A stretch of DNA of 64,000 bases from Lewinellaceae bacterium (GCA_020636045.1 JACJYP010000008.1:62001-126000); one strand, 5' to 3'. Shown: positions 42,501-51,572, counted from the first letter of the stretch. The notes: a model not told the origin generated them from the letters alone. Program-made: numbers and translations.

Positions 42501-43017
42501 CGAAGTGCTGCTGAAACAACTGCCGGCGCTCAAAAAGAAATATGTGCGCAACAAGCCTTATGCCTACGCCAGGATGGAGGACCTGTACTCGAAGGATGTC
42601 CTCAATTCGGCCAAGACGTTCAGGGCGAACGTGTTGCAATCCGTCTATTTTGAAAACCAGAATGGAAAATTTGTCTGGAAGGCGCTGCCCAACCTTGTGC
42701 AGGCCGCTCCCGTGAATGCTTTCGTGCTCCGCGACCTGAACAGCGACGGCAAGCCCGATATTGTGCTGGCAGGAAATGACTACGGCCAGCAGATCGAGAC
42801 CAGCCCCATCGATTCAGGCAACGGCGTGGTGCTCATCAATAAAGGTGGCGGGAATTTTCAGCCGATGTATCCCTGCCAGTCGGGGCTTTGGGCAAATCTG
42901 GATGCACGCTCCATGAAAACCCTGCAAACAGGGCAGGGCAAAACGCTGCTGCTGGTCGGCAACAACAACGGCCCGATGCAGGTTTTTGAAATGAAAGGAG
43001 GCGGTACGCTTTACTAG
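39580..43017 (+). CDS. Large FG-GAP/VCBS-repeat lipoprotein with ASPIC/UnbV domain (CRTAC1-like)
   Basis: A 1145-residue protein with a lipoprotein signal (span then LLLLCFIIACQGG; Cys about 30). Many FG-GAP/VCBS blades carry calcium-binding DxDxDGxxD-type loops, such as DINKDGLQDLFF, DYDLDGDLDLYV and DLDNDGDLDLIV. An ASPIC/UnbV segment lies near residues 550-620 (ITAGGRSWQQELTPIRGFYS, then FGLGSNTVIDKIEVLFP). This fold suggests a surface propeller binding ligands or carbohydrate. Monocistronic, divergent from ubiX. Function is not more precisely known. Confidence 0.93.
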   Translation: MAYFTASRESVTRIFSYITPLLLLCFIIACQGGKNNASAGSDDDIAPPADALFKKVASSESNLHFKTQFQEDFFNNIVRNPNFYNGGGIGVIDINKDGLQDLFFSSTTGECKLFLNEGGFKFKDITASAGVAAPEGFKTGVSIADVNGDEWPDIYMCRAGLKEGDQRRNLLFINNKDNTFTESAKAYGVDDPAPSNHANFFDYDLDGDLDLYVINFPTDFGLAHRMDLEQLPDGRVVRNTKPHTEFDSDRFYRNNGNGTFTEVSRQAGIYNRAFGLSSIVQDWNGDHYPDILIANDYIEPDFMYINNRNGTFTDQATRSFRHMSNHTMGTDAVDINGDGYQDFLGLDMLSEDYQRQKELSTVMKVDRYKTLNSYGYYPQMMRNVLQLNNGPSDGGLPTFSDIGCIAGIYQTDWSWSVLGQDFDQDGWPDLFITNGYPRDVTDLDYVQFTDDSINKLYGGIGPQHFKTIYDYLNLIPSHPQRNYMYRNRGDLTFENKTIDWGFTEKTFSNGAAYADLDNDGDLDLIVSNIEQEASLYRNTAADQKKGNWLELHFEGTPGKTIFNTVARITAGGRSWQQELTPIRGFYSSNEPMLYFGLGSNTVIDKIEVLFPPGNKMVTLVNQPANQRLTVKLADAKPGTLPLLTKPDQAFFSEGKAQGISYTHKEDDYEDFDHERLLPWRMSNPGPYIAVGDVNGDKLEDFYVGGATNAAGSLFLQGAGGQFSRTSQATWDADKAYEDTGTALFDADGDGDLDLFVASGGCSAKGGSPAYQPRLYLNDGKGTFTRAADALPQIFDSGSSVTPYDYDQDGDLDIFLGGWCTPGSYPMPPTSHILRNDKGKFSDVASQVAPAFAYCGMVRDVAFADLDGDKRDEMVIAGEWMPITVYKYTGGKYEDATANFGLDKTDGFWRSLAFADFDGDGDLDFMAGNLGMNTRMTASEQSPLVMYAKDFDSNGSIDPLMGYTKDGVEYPLALREVLLKQLPALKKKYVRNKPYAYARMEDLYSKDVLNSAKTFRANVLQSVYFENQNGKFVWKALPNLVQAAPVNAFVLRDLNSDGKPDIVLAGNDYGQQIETSPIDSGNGVVLINKGGGNFQPMYPCQSGLWANLDARSMKTLQTGQGKTLLLVGNNNGPMQVFEMKGGGTLY

Positions 43018-43067
43018 CGCACCGCCTCACATCTATTTTTCACGCTGGCCCGAAATGGCCGGAATGG

Positions 43068-45716
43068 TTATTTTCCGAATCCGATACCGCGGCGGACGAA
43101 CAGGTTCAGTTTATCCTTGTCGAAAGTGAAGGAAGCAACGTCGTCCAGCATAATGGTATGAATTTCCGGCTCTTCCTTGAGACTGGCAGCCGCCACCCGG
43201 AGATTTTGGTTCTTGATGGCTTCCAGCACCACCTGCCGCACCGTACGGGCATTGCCGAAATACTTGTCGCGGAACTGGTGCAGAAAACGCAGGTATTTGC
43301 CCAGTTGCTCGCGCGCATCTTCTTCCACGCGATATTGCTCTTGCTGGAACATGTACAGCGCGATCTCGAGCAATTCTTCCGGATCGTAATCGTCGAACCG
43401 CAGCACCTTGTCGAAACGGCTTGCCAGACCCGGATTGGCTTTCAGGAAGTTATCCATATTCTCCGGATAGCCGGCAACGAACACAAAAAACGCCCCGCGG
43501 TGGTCCTCCATGCGTTTCAGCAGCGTCTGAATGGCTTCATCGCCAAAATCGCCGTGCGAACCGCGACCCGTCGACGTCAGCGAATACGCCTCGTCGATAA
43601 ACAGCACACCGCCCATCGCCTCATCGATGCGTTCGGCCGTTTTAATGGCCGTTTGCCCGACAAAGCCTGCCACCAGTCCCTGGCGGTCGGTCTCCAGCAT
43701 ATGGCCGCGCTCGAGCACGCCCAGTGCCTTGTATATTTTCGTGAGGATACGCGCTACGGTGGTTTTACCGGTACCCGGGTTCCCCACAAATACCGTATGC
43801 AGATAAAAGCGGCCGAGCACATCGCGACCGGTATCCCGATAGTAACGCACCAGATGCACGAGTTCGCGAATGTCTTTTTTGATGTTCTGCATCCCGATCA
43901 GGCTGTCGAGTTCGCGCATGGCCTGCGCAAGCAGGTTCTCATCGACCGGAATGTTCGGCAGCGGTCGCTTGTGCGTGATCTTCACTCGCTCGACATCTTC
44001 ACGCAGAATGATCTTTAACGCCTCGGGCGGCATATTGCGCACCTCGGGATCGGCCATCAGACGCAGACCCAATTGTAGCTTTGCCTTGTCGATCAGATCG
44101 TGCACAAAACGGGCGTTGCCGAAAGCGCGGTCGCGGCTCCGGAAAGCGTCGGTAATCAGTTCGTCGATCAGTTCCTTGGCTTCTTTCGCCATCATGACCT
44201 CCTTCTCGCGGCAGGCGTAGTCGGCGATCTGGCTGAGTTCCTGCGGCAGGTAGTCCTGAAATTCGAAGGTCATCTTGAAGCGGCTGCGCAGACCGGGGTT
44301 CGAATCGAGGAACGTTTTCATTTCCTTCGGGTAGCCGGCTACGATCACGGCGAGGTCGCCCGGGCCGTTGGAGAGTTCCTTGACCAGTATCTCGATCACC
44401 TCGCGGCCGAAATCCTTTGAATCCTCGGCAGAACGGGCGAGAGAGTATGCTTCGTCGATGAACAGCACACCGCCGCGCGCCATTTCGATCGCGTCCTTGA
44501 CTTTAGGGGCTGTCTGGCCGATGTATTCGCCCACAAGGTCGGTGCGATCCACCTCATGCACATGTCCTTTGCTCAGCAGGCCCATTTTTTTGTACAGGCG
44601 GCCCATCATCTTGGCGACGGTCGTTTTGCCGGTACCTGGGTTGCCGATGAACACGGAATGTACGTTGATGCCGTCTTTTTCCGAAAAGCCTTTTTCCTTT
44701 CTGAGTTGCAGGAACTGGATGTATTGCGCGTGTTCGCGTACCTTGGTTTTGATCTCGTTCAACCCGATGAGCGCGTCGAGTTTGGTGAGGACCTCCTCGA
44801 AACTCTCCAGATCCTCTTCTTCGGGCTGCAGAAAGATCTGCTGGCCTTTATCGGGCAGCCACACGCCGTTGACGCCTTCATCCCAATCGGCCCCCACTTC
44901 GAAAGGCATGATCGCCAGCAACTGGTCCATAAAGACGATCTCGGCGGTATAGCGATCGTTGCGCCAGGAGCCTTTTACATTGCTGCCCCAACCCGCAGTG
45001 ATCTTCACGCCGTCGTCGTTTTTTTCCATGCGGTGCAGCCGCACCACCTGTCCCTTCAGTTCGCGGGCATCGTTGTAGAACTTGATGAACAGTTCGCACT
45101 GCCATTGTTTGCTGAGCAGCACGTTTTTAAGCGTCACTTCTGCGTAGATATAGCGTGTTTCCTCGCCGCTGAACCGCTTCATATAGATGCGTTCGAACTC
45201 GGGCGTATCGTCGTACGGCCCTTCGTACATGCGCAGCGATGTGATCTGGCAATATGGATTGTCCGTTTTGGATAAGGGCCGGCCGCCATCTTCGATATAG
45301 AAGTATTTGGTGGCAACTTTTTCCCCTTCGATCCAGGCTTCCCAGTAGTAGGCTCCCTTTTTCCAGAATACCCCTTCCTGCTTGTTGCCCCATCCTTCGC
45401 GGATGTATCCGACGGAGTCGTATTTGCTGACTTTGCGCCGGAACGGCAGGTTGCATATCTCTTTCCGCTGCTTTTTTACGGCAAAACAGCGCAGTTCTAC
45501 ATTTACTTCCCAGTCTTCAACGTCGAATTGCTTGTTGAAAAACGAAAGTTCTGCGTAGATATACGTGGTCTCGTGGCGGTCGAATACCTGCCTGTATTTT
45601 TTCTTATTGTCTGCAAGCCACTCCGTTGAAGCGTAAATTTTCAATTCGCGGAATTTCCAACGCTTGAAATCAGGGCTCTCCTGTGGTGGTTGCGATTGAT
45701 GGGTTCCAAACTGCAT
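43068..45716 (-). CDS. Double AAA+ ATPase, CbxX/CfxQ type, with two N-terminal beta domains
   Basis: An 882-residue protein. Two homologous N-terminal beta-rich domains (about 12-120 and 155-275; compare FDRHETTYIYAELSFFNK with FSGEETRYIYAEVTLKN) precede two AAA+ modules. Walker A GNPGTGKTTVAKMMG is near 358 and GNPGTGKTTVARIL near 644; both have Walker B GVLFIDEAYSL and arginine-containing loops (NPGLRSRF, NPGLASRF). The AAA+ parts belong to the CbxX/CfxQ/SpoVK group, remodellers of protein complexes. The substrate is unknown. It is the last gene before the 554-bp gap at 45717-46270. Confidence 0.9.
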   Translation of the reverse strand: MQFGTHQSQPPQESPDFKRWKFRELKIYASTEWLADNKKKYRQVFDRHETTYIYAELSFFNKQFDVEDWEVNVELRCFAVKKQRKEICNLPFRRKVSKYDSVGYIREGWGNKQEGVFWKKGAYYWEAWIEGEKVATKYFYIEDGGRPLSKTDNPYCQITSLRMYEGPYDDTPEFERIYMKRFSGEETRYIYAEVTLKNVLLSKQWQCELFIKFYNDARELKGQVVRLHRMEKNDDGVKITAGWGSNVKGSWRNDRYTAEIVFMDQLLAIMPFEVGADWDEGVNGVWLPDKGQQIFLQPEEEDLESFEEVLTKLDALIGLNEIKTKVREHAQYIQFLQLRKEKGFSEKDGINVHSVFIGNPGTGKTTVAKMMGRLYKKMGLLSKGHVHEVDRTDLVGEYIGQTAPKVKDAIEMARGGVLFIDEAYSLARSAEDSKDFGREVIEILVKELSNGPGDLAVIVAGYPKEMKTFLDSNPGLRSRFKMTFEFQDYLPQELSQIADYACREKEVMMAKEAKELIDELITDAFRSRDRAFGNARFVHDLIDKAKLQLGLRLMADPEVRNMPPEALKIILREDVERVKITHKRPLPNIPVDENLLAQAMRELDSLIGMQNIKKDIRELVHLVRYYRDTGRDVLGRFYLHTVFVGNPGTGKTTVARILTKIYKALGVLERGHMLETDRQGLVAGFVGQTAIKTAERIDEAMGGVLFIDEAYSLTSTGRGSHGDFGDEAIQTLLKRMEDHRGAFFVFVAGYPENMDNFLKANPGLASRFDKVLRFDDYDPEELLEIALYMFQQEQYRVEEDAREQLGKYLRFLHQFRDKYFGNARTVRQVVLEAIKNQNLRVAAASLKEEPEIHTIMLDDVASFTFDKDKLNLFVRRGIGFGK

Positions 45717-46270
45717 AGGTCGTCGCTCAGTAGTCGTAATTTACACGGGCACAGTTACCGGAAGGAATGTGAAACTGTATGAAGGAACGCCAACTGTAAT
45801 ATGCTGATTACAGGAATGTTAATTGATGGCTTTCCCCTTTCCGGCGCTTTACTATAGGTCGGAATAACTCTTTTCCGCTGGCGAAAAGTATAAAAAGTTG
45901 AGCTCCCTCAAAAATAATACCGGCGAAAAAACGCGATTTTCGACGGAAAATAATGGGGGCCTGACAAATGTGAAGTCGCCGGAATATTGTCGTTTTACCC
46001 GATCGCAGAACCTCGTTGCGCCGGCAATGGAAACGCCTGAATAATAATGTCCGGCAGGGTTGCAAGTCCATATTATATCTCAACAATGCAAAGGAAACGC
46101 ACGCCCCTGCTTCGCGACCCCGGGCCTGCGTGCCGACGATATGGAGGACCTGCAAACCGGCAGTCGTATGCCTTTTCCGCGATTTATTCCTGAAACCTTG
46201 CGCATTCTCTATTGTTTTAGTGGCCTGAACCTATCTTTGCGCGCGTTTTTTCGACGCGTATCCCGGTGTT
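45717..46270. other. Intergenic region, no gene found
   Basis: A divergent 554-bp gap. I see only the ferredoxin promoter box at 46232-46239 and scattered short palindromic bits (for example CGCGATTTTCG). Open frames here are short and look random. The sequence tccggcagggttgca near 46050 also appears, in similar form, near 10806, but is too short to call. Confidence 0.5.
46232..46239 (+). promoter_or_regulatory. Promoter of the ferredoxin-iscX-kdsC operon
   Basis: TATCTTTG matches TAnnTTTG, with a TTG at 46212-46214 (17-nt spacer) as a likely -33 element. It is 32 nt upstream of the ferredoxin ATG. Confidence 0.6.
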
Positions 46271-46612
46271 ATGGCTACTGTTACATTTTTATTTGAAGAT
46301 AAGGATATCCCGTCCAGGACGGTGAGCGGCGACTTTTTGGACATGTCGGTTCTGGAAATCACGGAGGATCACGACGTACACCTCAACCACAATTGCGGCG
46401 GCGTCTGTGCCTGCTCGACCTGTCATGTATATATAGAAAAGGGCGAGGATTTCCTTGAAGAAATATCGGACAAGGAAGAGGACTTTATCGACCGCGCCAT
46501 CAATCCCAGGCTGGAGAGCCGGCTGGGTTGCCAGTGCATCATTCTGGATGAAGCGGCCGAGATCACAGTCACGATCCCCGACCAGAAAAGGATCATCGGG
46601 CACGAACACTGA
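46271..46612 (+). CDS. [2Fe-2S] ferredoxin, adrenodoxin type
   Basis: A 113-residue protein with the cluster ligands CGGVCACSTC (CX5CX2C with the preceding NHNCGG) and a fourth Cys in LGCQCIILD. It shows the Isc-type ferredoxin pattern, including HVYIEKGEDFLEE. It donates electrons in Fe-S cluster assembly. IscX follows 62 nt later, in keeping with the isc context, although iscSUA are not here. Confidence 0.94.
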   Translation: MATVTFLFEDKDIPSRTVSGDFLDMSVLEITEDHDVHLNHNCGGVCACSTCHVYIEKGEDFLEEISDKEEDFIDRAINPRLESRLGCQCIILDEAAEITVTIPDQKRIIGHEH

Positions 46613-46674
46613 TCCCTGATACCGAAATAAAAACACCCGGACGGTTAATGCCCGTCCTGACAATCAAGACCAAC

Positions 46675-46923
46675 ATGCCTTTCAACGATTTCGAAGATTT
46701 ACCCATCCAATGGAATGACCATGAAGACATCGCCATGGCGCTGTACGAGCGTTTCGGCGACGAATTCGACGAGGGTAAAATTTACCGCATCCGGTTCACC
46801 GATCTGTTGCAGTGGGTGCTGGAGATACCGCATTTCGAAGGCAACCGCGAAGCATCAAACGAATCGCACCTGGAGCAGATCCAGGCCAAATGGGTGTACG
46901 AATGGAGAGCAAACAACAAATAA
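46675..46923 (+). CDS. iscX: Fe-S assembly protein IscX
   Basis: An 82-residue acidic protein with the IscX signature: LPIQWNDHEDIAMALYERFG, IRFTDLLQWVLEIPHFEGN and EASNESHLEQIQAKWVYEW. IscX binds IscS and iron and modulates cluster assembly. I start at MPFNDFEDLP (46675); the ATG at 46648 would add nine residues. Its last 22 nt overlap the start of the KdsC-like gene. Confidence 0.92.
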   Translation: MPFNDFEDLPIQWNDHEDIAMALYERFGDEFDEGKIYRIRFTDLLQWVLEIPHFEGNREASNESHLEQIQAKWVYEWRANNK

Positions 46924-47495
46924 CGGATGCGAACAGCAACGAACTGGTCCCGGCGAACGAAAAGGCGCCCGCTCCCGTCGAACTTGAACTCGTGCATTTG
47001 TTCGACAAGATCGCTTCCGTCAGGGCTTTTGTGCTCGATGTGGACGGCGTACTGACCAACAATGACCTGCTGGTCATGGAAAACGGCGATCTGCTGCGTA
47101 CCATGAGCGTCCGCGACGGCCAGGCGATCAAATGGGCCATCCAGGCCGGGTACCCCGTCGCCATCATTACGGGCGGCAAATCGCCCGGCGTCCGCAAGCG
47201 CCTTACCGGTCTCGGCATCGAGGAATATTACTCCGACGTCCTCGACAAATGGGAAGCCCTGCAGGCATTCATGAGCAGAACCAACACGCTGGTGTCAGAG
47301 ATATGCTACATGGGCGACGACCTGCCCGACCTGCCTGTACTCCGCAAAGTGGTACTTTCCTCCTGCCCGAACGACGCCACTGTCGAGGTGCGTGATATTT
47401 GCGACTACGTTTCCCCTGTAAAAGGCGGCCATGGTTGTGTCCGCGATATCATCGAAAAAGTGCTGAAGGTGCAGGAAAAATGGCCTGAGTACTGA
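46902..47495 (+). CDS. kdsC: KdsC-like HAD phosphatase (Kdo-8-phosphate phosphatase)
   Basis: A 197-residue protein starting MESKQQITDANSNEL. HAD motifs: FVLDVDGVLTNN (nucleophile and acid Asp), TGGKSPGVRKRLTGLGI (motif II/III region), and MGDDLPDLPVL (metal-binding Asp). These fit KdsC, which removes phosphate from Kdo-8-P for lipopolysaccharide core synthesis. A 25-residue polar N-terminal extension precedes the domain. The ATG lies inside iscX, suggesting coupled translation. Confidence 0.9.
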   Translation: MESKQQITDANSNELVPANEKAPAPVELELVHLFDKIASVRAFVLDVDGVLTNNDLLVMENGDLLRTMSVRDGQAIKWAIQAGYPVAIITGGKSPGVRKRLTGLGIEEYYSDVLDKWEALQAFMSRTNTLVSEICYMGDDLPDLPVLRKVVLSSCPNDATVEVRDICDYVSPVKGGHGCVRDIIEKVLKVQEKWPEY

Positions 47496-47594
47496 CGCGG
47501 CAGAAATCGCAACGCTTTAGAAAAAATGCTGCCCGCTTCTGCACTTTTTCAGACATAATACCGGGCAACGCAAATAGCGATTTATATTAGCCCC

Positions 47595-48587
47595 ATGAAT
47601 CAGGTGTTGGCCTTTGTCCGGGTGCTGCGGCTACCCAATCTGGTCATTGTTTTTCTCACCCAGTTTGTGCCGTACTGGTTCGCGCTGCGCCCCGCGATCC
47701 TGCGTGCCAATGGCATTCCCGTGCTGACCGAGCACAGTTTCATTTTGATAGCCCTGGCTACGGTGCTGACCACCCTGGCGGGTTATGTGCTCAACGACTA
47801 CTACGACCGCGAGATCGACGCGATCAACAAACCGGACCGGCGGTTTTGGGGGCGGTACCTGCCGGCATCGATGGCGCTCACCTTGTATTCCGGGCTGGTG
47901 ATCGTGGTGCACGCCCTCGCCTTCCTGATCGACCGGGACCTGCGGCCGGGCAATCACTGGCCTTTGTGGGTTTACCCCGGCGTTTCGTTTCTGCTGTTCC
48001 TGTACGCCTGGCAATTGAAATGTACGGCCGTGATCGGCAATTTCCTGGTTTCTTTCCTGTGCGGCATCGTGCCGATCATCATGCTGCTGCCGGAAGACCG
48101 GCAAATATGGATTACTTCATTCATCAGGCCAGAAGAAGTGCATCAGGCAGTAGGCCTCGTATGGCTGTATGGCGTATTCGCATTCGTTACCAATTTGCTG
48201 CGCGAACAGGTCAAGGACCTTGAGGATTTTCAGGGTGATTCGGCCTGCGGATGCGCCACACTTGCGGTGCTGAAAGGCCCGCGTTTTGCAAAAAAACCGG
48301 CCGGTTTTACGGGCATCACTGTTTGTACCCTGATCGTTTTCCTGCTTTTTTTCTGGCAACAGACCAACGCGCCCGACTGGCAGATCACGGCCGGAGCCTT
48401 TTTGCTCCTCCTGCCCGCTATCTTCGCTACCCTCGCCATCTTCCGCGCCAAAGTAAAAAGCGATTTCACCCGGGCCAGCGTGCTAGTGAAGATCATCATG
48501 TTTACCGGCGTTTTCCTGCTGCTGCGTTCCTGGCCGGAAGACCCGATGGAAGTGGTGGAATCGGTCCGGGCATTTATTGCGGGATAA
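47595..48587 (+). CDS. UbiA-type prenyltransferase family membrane protein
   Basis: A 330-residue protein with about eight membrane spans. The two Asp-rich motifs of the UbiA fold are visible: NDYYDREIDAINKPDR near residue 77 and REQVKDLEDFQGD near 210, which bind prenyl diphosphate via magnesium. Within UbiA members this resembles geranylgeranylglycerol-phosphate-synthase-like or MenA-like enzymes of Bacteroidota, but the acceptor cannot be named. It precedes maf. Confidence 0.88.
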   Translation: MNQVLAFVRVLRLPNLVIVFLTQFVPYWFALRPAILRANGIPVLTEHSFILIALATVLTTLAGYVLNDYYDREIDAINKPDRRFWGRYLPASMALTLYSGLVIVVHALAFLIDRDLRPGNHWPLWVYPGVSFLLFLYAWQLKCTAVIGNFLVSFLCGIVPIIMLLPEDRQIWITSFIRPEEVHQAVGLVWLYGVFAFVTNLLREQVKDLEDFQGDSACGCATLAVLKGPRFAKKPAGFTGITVCTLIVFLLFFWQQTNAPDWQITAGAFLLLLPAIFATLAIFRAKVKSDFTRASVLVKIIMFTGVFLLLRSWPEDPMEVVESVRAFIAG

Positions 48588-48623
48588 ACAGGGCTGTGAG
48601 CGGCGGGCATTCTGACAGATGGC

Positions 48624-48631
48624 TACCTTTG
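48624..48631 (+). promoter_or_regulatory. -7 promoter box of maf
   Basis: TACCTTTG, exact consensus. It overlaps an in-frame ATG at 48619, so translation must begin downstream (48670 or 48691). Confidence 0.5.
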
Positions 48632-48690
48632 CGCGACATGTACTACGTAAAAATCCTAGTTCCCGAATCATGCCCGATCATGCACTCCCG

Positions 48691-49260
48691 ATGAACAACC
48701 GGCCGATCATCCTGGCCTCGCAAAGCCCGCGGCGCAGCCAGTTGCTGCGTGAAGCGGGGTTTCAGTTTACGGTGCAGGCGCTCGACATCGATGAAAGTTT
48801 TCCGGAGGAGATGCCCGTTGAAGAAGTGGCGCCCTGGCTGGCACAAAAAAAGGCGCAGGCCGCTGCGGGATTGATCCGCGACCGCGAGATCGTAATCGCC
48901 GCCGACTCGGTGGTCATTCTGGACGATGTGATCTACAACAAGCCGGTCGACCGGGCCGATGCGATCCGCATGCTCCGCCGGATGTCGGGGCGCCGGCATA
49001 CGGTGATCACAGGGGTTTGTTTGCTGGCGAAGGAGCAGGAAAAATCGTTTTCCGGGGTCACCAAGGTATGGTTCGCCGACCTGAGCGACACCGAGATCGA
49101 GTATTATATCGACACCTGCAAACCGTTTGACAAAGCCGGTTCGTACGGCGTGCAGGAATGGATCGGGCATTGCAAGATCACACGCATCGAAGGGACTTTT
49201 CCAAATGTCATGGGGCTGCCCGTCGATCTCGTGTACGATGCGTTACAATCATTCCGGTAG
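48691..49260 (+). CDS. maf: Maf-family nucleotide pyrophosphatase
   Basis: A 189-residue protein from MNNRPIILASQSPRRSQLL, which is the characteristic Maf opening, with VIAADSVVILDDVIYNKPVD and AGSYGVQEWIGH as further motifs. Maf enzymes hydrolyse non-canonical or canonical NTPs and affect septation. A start at 48670 (seven extra residues) is equally possible. Followed 21 nt later by the glycosyltransferase gene. Confidence 0.95.
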   Translation: MNNRPIILASQSPRRSQLLREAGFQFTVQALDIDESFPEEMPVEEVAPWLAQKKAQAAAGLIRDREIVIAADSVVILDDVIYNKPVDRADAIRMLRRMSGRRHTVITGVCLLAKEQEKSFSGVTKVWFADLSDTEIEYYIDTCKPFDKAGSYGVQEWIGHCKITRIEGTFPNVMGLPVDLVYDALQSFR

Positions 49261-49281
49261 TATAGCCCAGAACGTGTTCGC

Positions 49282-50403
49282 ATGACCATCGTTTTTACCG
49301 TCACCAACGATCTGAGTTACGACCAGCGCATGCACCGCATTTGCGGGACGCTGGCAGAAAACGGCTATCAGGTTTGCCTGGTCGGGCGGAGCCTCCCCCA
49401 CTCTATTCCGTTGACGGACAGGCCGTTCCGGCAAAAAAGACTGCGCTGTTTTTTTCGAAAAGGTTTTTTGTTTTACAAGGAATACAACCTTCGCCTGTTG
49501 TGGTTCCTGTTATTTGCCCGGTACGATGCGGTGTGTTCCGCCGACCTCGACACCCTGGTCGCCGGTTGGCTGGCTACCGTGATCCGCCGGAAAAAACGCG
49601 TCTTTGACGCCCATGAATACTTTACGGAGGTGCCGGAACTCGTCGGCCGCCCTCTGGTGAAAAACGCCTGGGAAATGATCGCCCGTATTTGCCTGCCGTT
49701 TTACAAATACGCTTATACGGTGGGGCCGGCTTTGGCGGCTATTTTTCAAAAAAAATGCGGCTTGCCGTTCGGGGTCGTGCGAAATGTGCAGCCCACCGCC
49801 ATGCCTGTATCTGAAAGTAGCGGGACAAGCCTGGATATCAGCGCGCTTCCCAAACCGGGGCTCCTCTACATGGGCGCGCTGAATGAAGGCCGGGGCATCG
49901 AAACGGCCATCGAAGCCATGCGCCACCTGGAGAGACTGCATTTGTGGATCGCCGGAGAAGGAGACCTGTCGGAAGCGCTGCGCCGGCAGACCGAAGCGTC
50001 GGGGCTGGGTGAAAAAGTAACGTTTCTCGGCTACGTCAGCCCCGGGGAGATGCGCGTGCTCGCAGAAAACGCCTGGCTGGGGCTCAATTTGCTTGAAAAC
50101 CGCGGCCTGAGTTACTATTATTCCCTGGCCAACAAATTTTTTGCATCCGTGCAGGCCGGTGTGCCCGTGTTGACCATGAATTTCCCGGAGTACCGCGCCC
50201 ACAACGAGCAATTCGAAGTGGCTTTACTGCTCGACCAACTGACGGTGGATGCGGTCGTCGAAGCCATCCGGCGCTTGCGAAGCGACGCGTCTTTATATCA
50301 GCGGCTTCAGCAAAATTGCATCCTGGCGCGCCGGGAATGGAACTGGGAGCATGAAGCCCCCCGGTTGCTCGATATCTGGGAGCGGGTACGGCGCGACGGG
50401 TAG
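49282..50403 (+). CDS. GT4-type glycosyltransferase
   Basis: A 373-residue GT-B enzyme. N-terminal domain: TVTNDLSYDQRMHRICGTLA, VFDAHEYFTEVPELVGRPL. C-terminal domain: GLLYMGALNEGRGIETAIEA, LHLWIAGEGDL and a distal EYRAHNEQF with the acidic residue that binds the sugar nucleotide. This fits the GT4 family. The donor and acceptor cannot be told; a wall or surface-glycan role is likely. It converges on fabH. Confidence 0.9.
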   Translation: MTIVFTVTNDLSYDQRMHRICGTLAENGYQVCLVGRSLPHSIPLTDRPFRQKRLRCFFRKGFLFYKEYNLRLLWFLLFARYDAVCSADLDTLVAGWLATVIRRKKRVFDAHEYFTEVPELVGRPLVKNAWEMIARICLPFYKYAYTVGPALAAIFQKKCGLPFGVVRNVQPTAMPVSESSGTSLDISALPKPGLLYMGALNEGRGIETAIEAMRHLERLHLWIAGEGDLSEALRRQTEASGLGEKVTFLGYVSPGEMRVLAENAWLGLNLLENRGLSYYYSLANKFFASVQAGVPVLTMNFPEYRAHNEQFEVALLLDQLTVDAVVEAIRRLRSDASLYQRLQQNCILARREWNWEHEAPRLLDIWERVRRDG

Positions 50404-50410
50404 CCGCGGA

Positions 50411-51379
50411 TCACCAGGTGATCACGGTGCCGGCGTAGGCCAGCCCGCCGCCAAAGCCGAGCAGCATGATGCGGTCGCCGCGTTTTACTTTTCCGGACTG
50501 CACGCCGCTGTACAGCGCCAGGGGGATAGATGCGGATGAGGTGTTGCCAAAATTGACGATGCTTTCAAGGGTCTTTTCGAAAGGAAAACCGGTTTCATTG
50601 CAGATGGCCTCTATGATCCTGAGATTAGCGCTGTGCGGCACGAACCAATCGATCTGATCGAGGCTCAGGCCGTTCTTTTCCGCCAGCACCGGCATTTGTT
50701 CCGACATCTTGGTGACGGCCCATTTGAACACCTTCCTGCCGTTTTGCACGATCTTCCTGCTCGTCGTAATAGGTTGTCCGTCAATCTGATCCGCAAACCC
50801 TGAGAGATACAGATCGATACCGCCTTCGCCGTTGGCGCCCGTAACACAGGCGCCGATCCCGTTCTCTTCGGAGGCTTCGATCAGCACCGCACCGGCGCCG
50901 TCGCCGAACAACATGCAGGATGTACGGTCCGTAAAATCGGTGATCCGGGACAGCGTTTCCGCACCGATCACCAGCACTTTACGATGGGTGCCGGCGGCGA
51001 TCAGGCCTTTTGCCATCACGATACCGTAAGAAAATCCCGCGCAGGCGGCATATACATCGATCGCGCCGGCGAACTTCAGGTCCAGTTTGTACTGCACGCG
51101 GCAGGCCATACTGGGCATCGGCTGGTCGGGTGTAACGGTGGAAACGATGATCATATCCACATCGTCGAGCGCAACCTGATAGCGGCTTGTCAGATCACGG
51201 CACGCGTTCACACAAAGGTCGCTGGTAAAAACATCGGGGCCCGCGTGGTAACGCGTGCGGATGCCTGTACGGGACACGATCCACTCATCCGTGGTGTCTA
51301 TGATGTTTTCGAAATATTTATTGTCGACGGCGTTTTCAGGAACAGACATTCCGATGGCCGTGATACGGGCGTTCGTCAT
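50411..51379 (-). CDS. fabH: 3-oxoacyl-ACP synthase III (FabH)
   Basis: A 322-residue thiolase-fold enzyme that condenses acetyl-CoA with malonyl-ACP to begin fatty-acid synthesis. Catalytic triad regions: Cys in DVYAACAGFSYGI, His in WFVPHSANLRIIEAI, Asn in NFGNTSSASIPLAL. The C-terminus is complete (DRIMLLGFGGGLAYAG). Bacteroidota often have several FabH-like paralogues, so this one could serve a secondary pathway. A TAACTTTC box near 51404-51411 precedes it. Confidence 0.94.
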   Translation of the reverse strand: MTNARITAIGMSVPENAVDNKYFENIIDTTDEWIVSRTGIRTRYHAGPDVFTSDLCVNACRDLTSRYQVALDDVDMIIVSTVTPDQPMPSMACRVQYKLDLKFAGAIDVYAACAGFSYGIVMAKGLIAAGTHRKVLVIGAETLSRITDFTDRTSCMLFGDGAGAVLIEASEENGIGACVTGANGEGGIDLYLSGFADQIDGQPITTSRKIVQNGRKVFKWAVTKMSEQMPVLAEKNGLSLDQIDWFVPHSANLRIIEAICNETGFPFEKTLESIVNFGNTSSASIPLALYSGVQSGKVKRGDRIMLLGFGGGLAYAGTVITW

Positions 51380-51572
51380 GAGAAAGGAGAAACGATCCTG
51401 GGGAAAGTTAGAAAAAACAAGGTTGGTAAAATTCGAAAAAAGTGGAACAAAATTAGGAACTACTTCCTTCCATTAGTTCATCATTCTGCATTGATTTAAA
51501 AAACAAGGAAATCATCCGGCAATCGCGAATATTACGGCCGGAAGAGCAGCGATCAGCCCCCGAGAGGAAATA

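Noticed and set aside
45717..46270. Small genes in the gap before the ferredoxin
   Set aside because: The open frames (for example 45808-46155 minus) have no recognisable features, start context or promoter.
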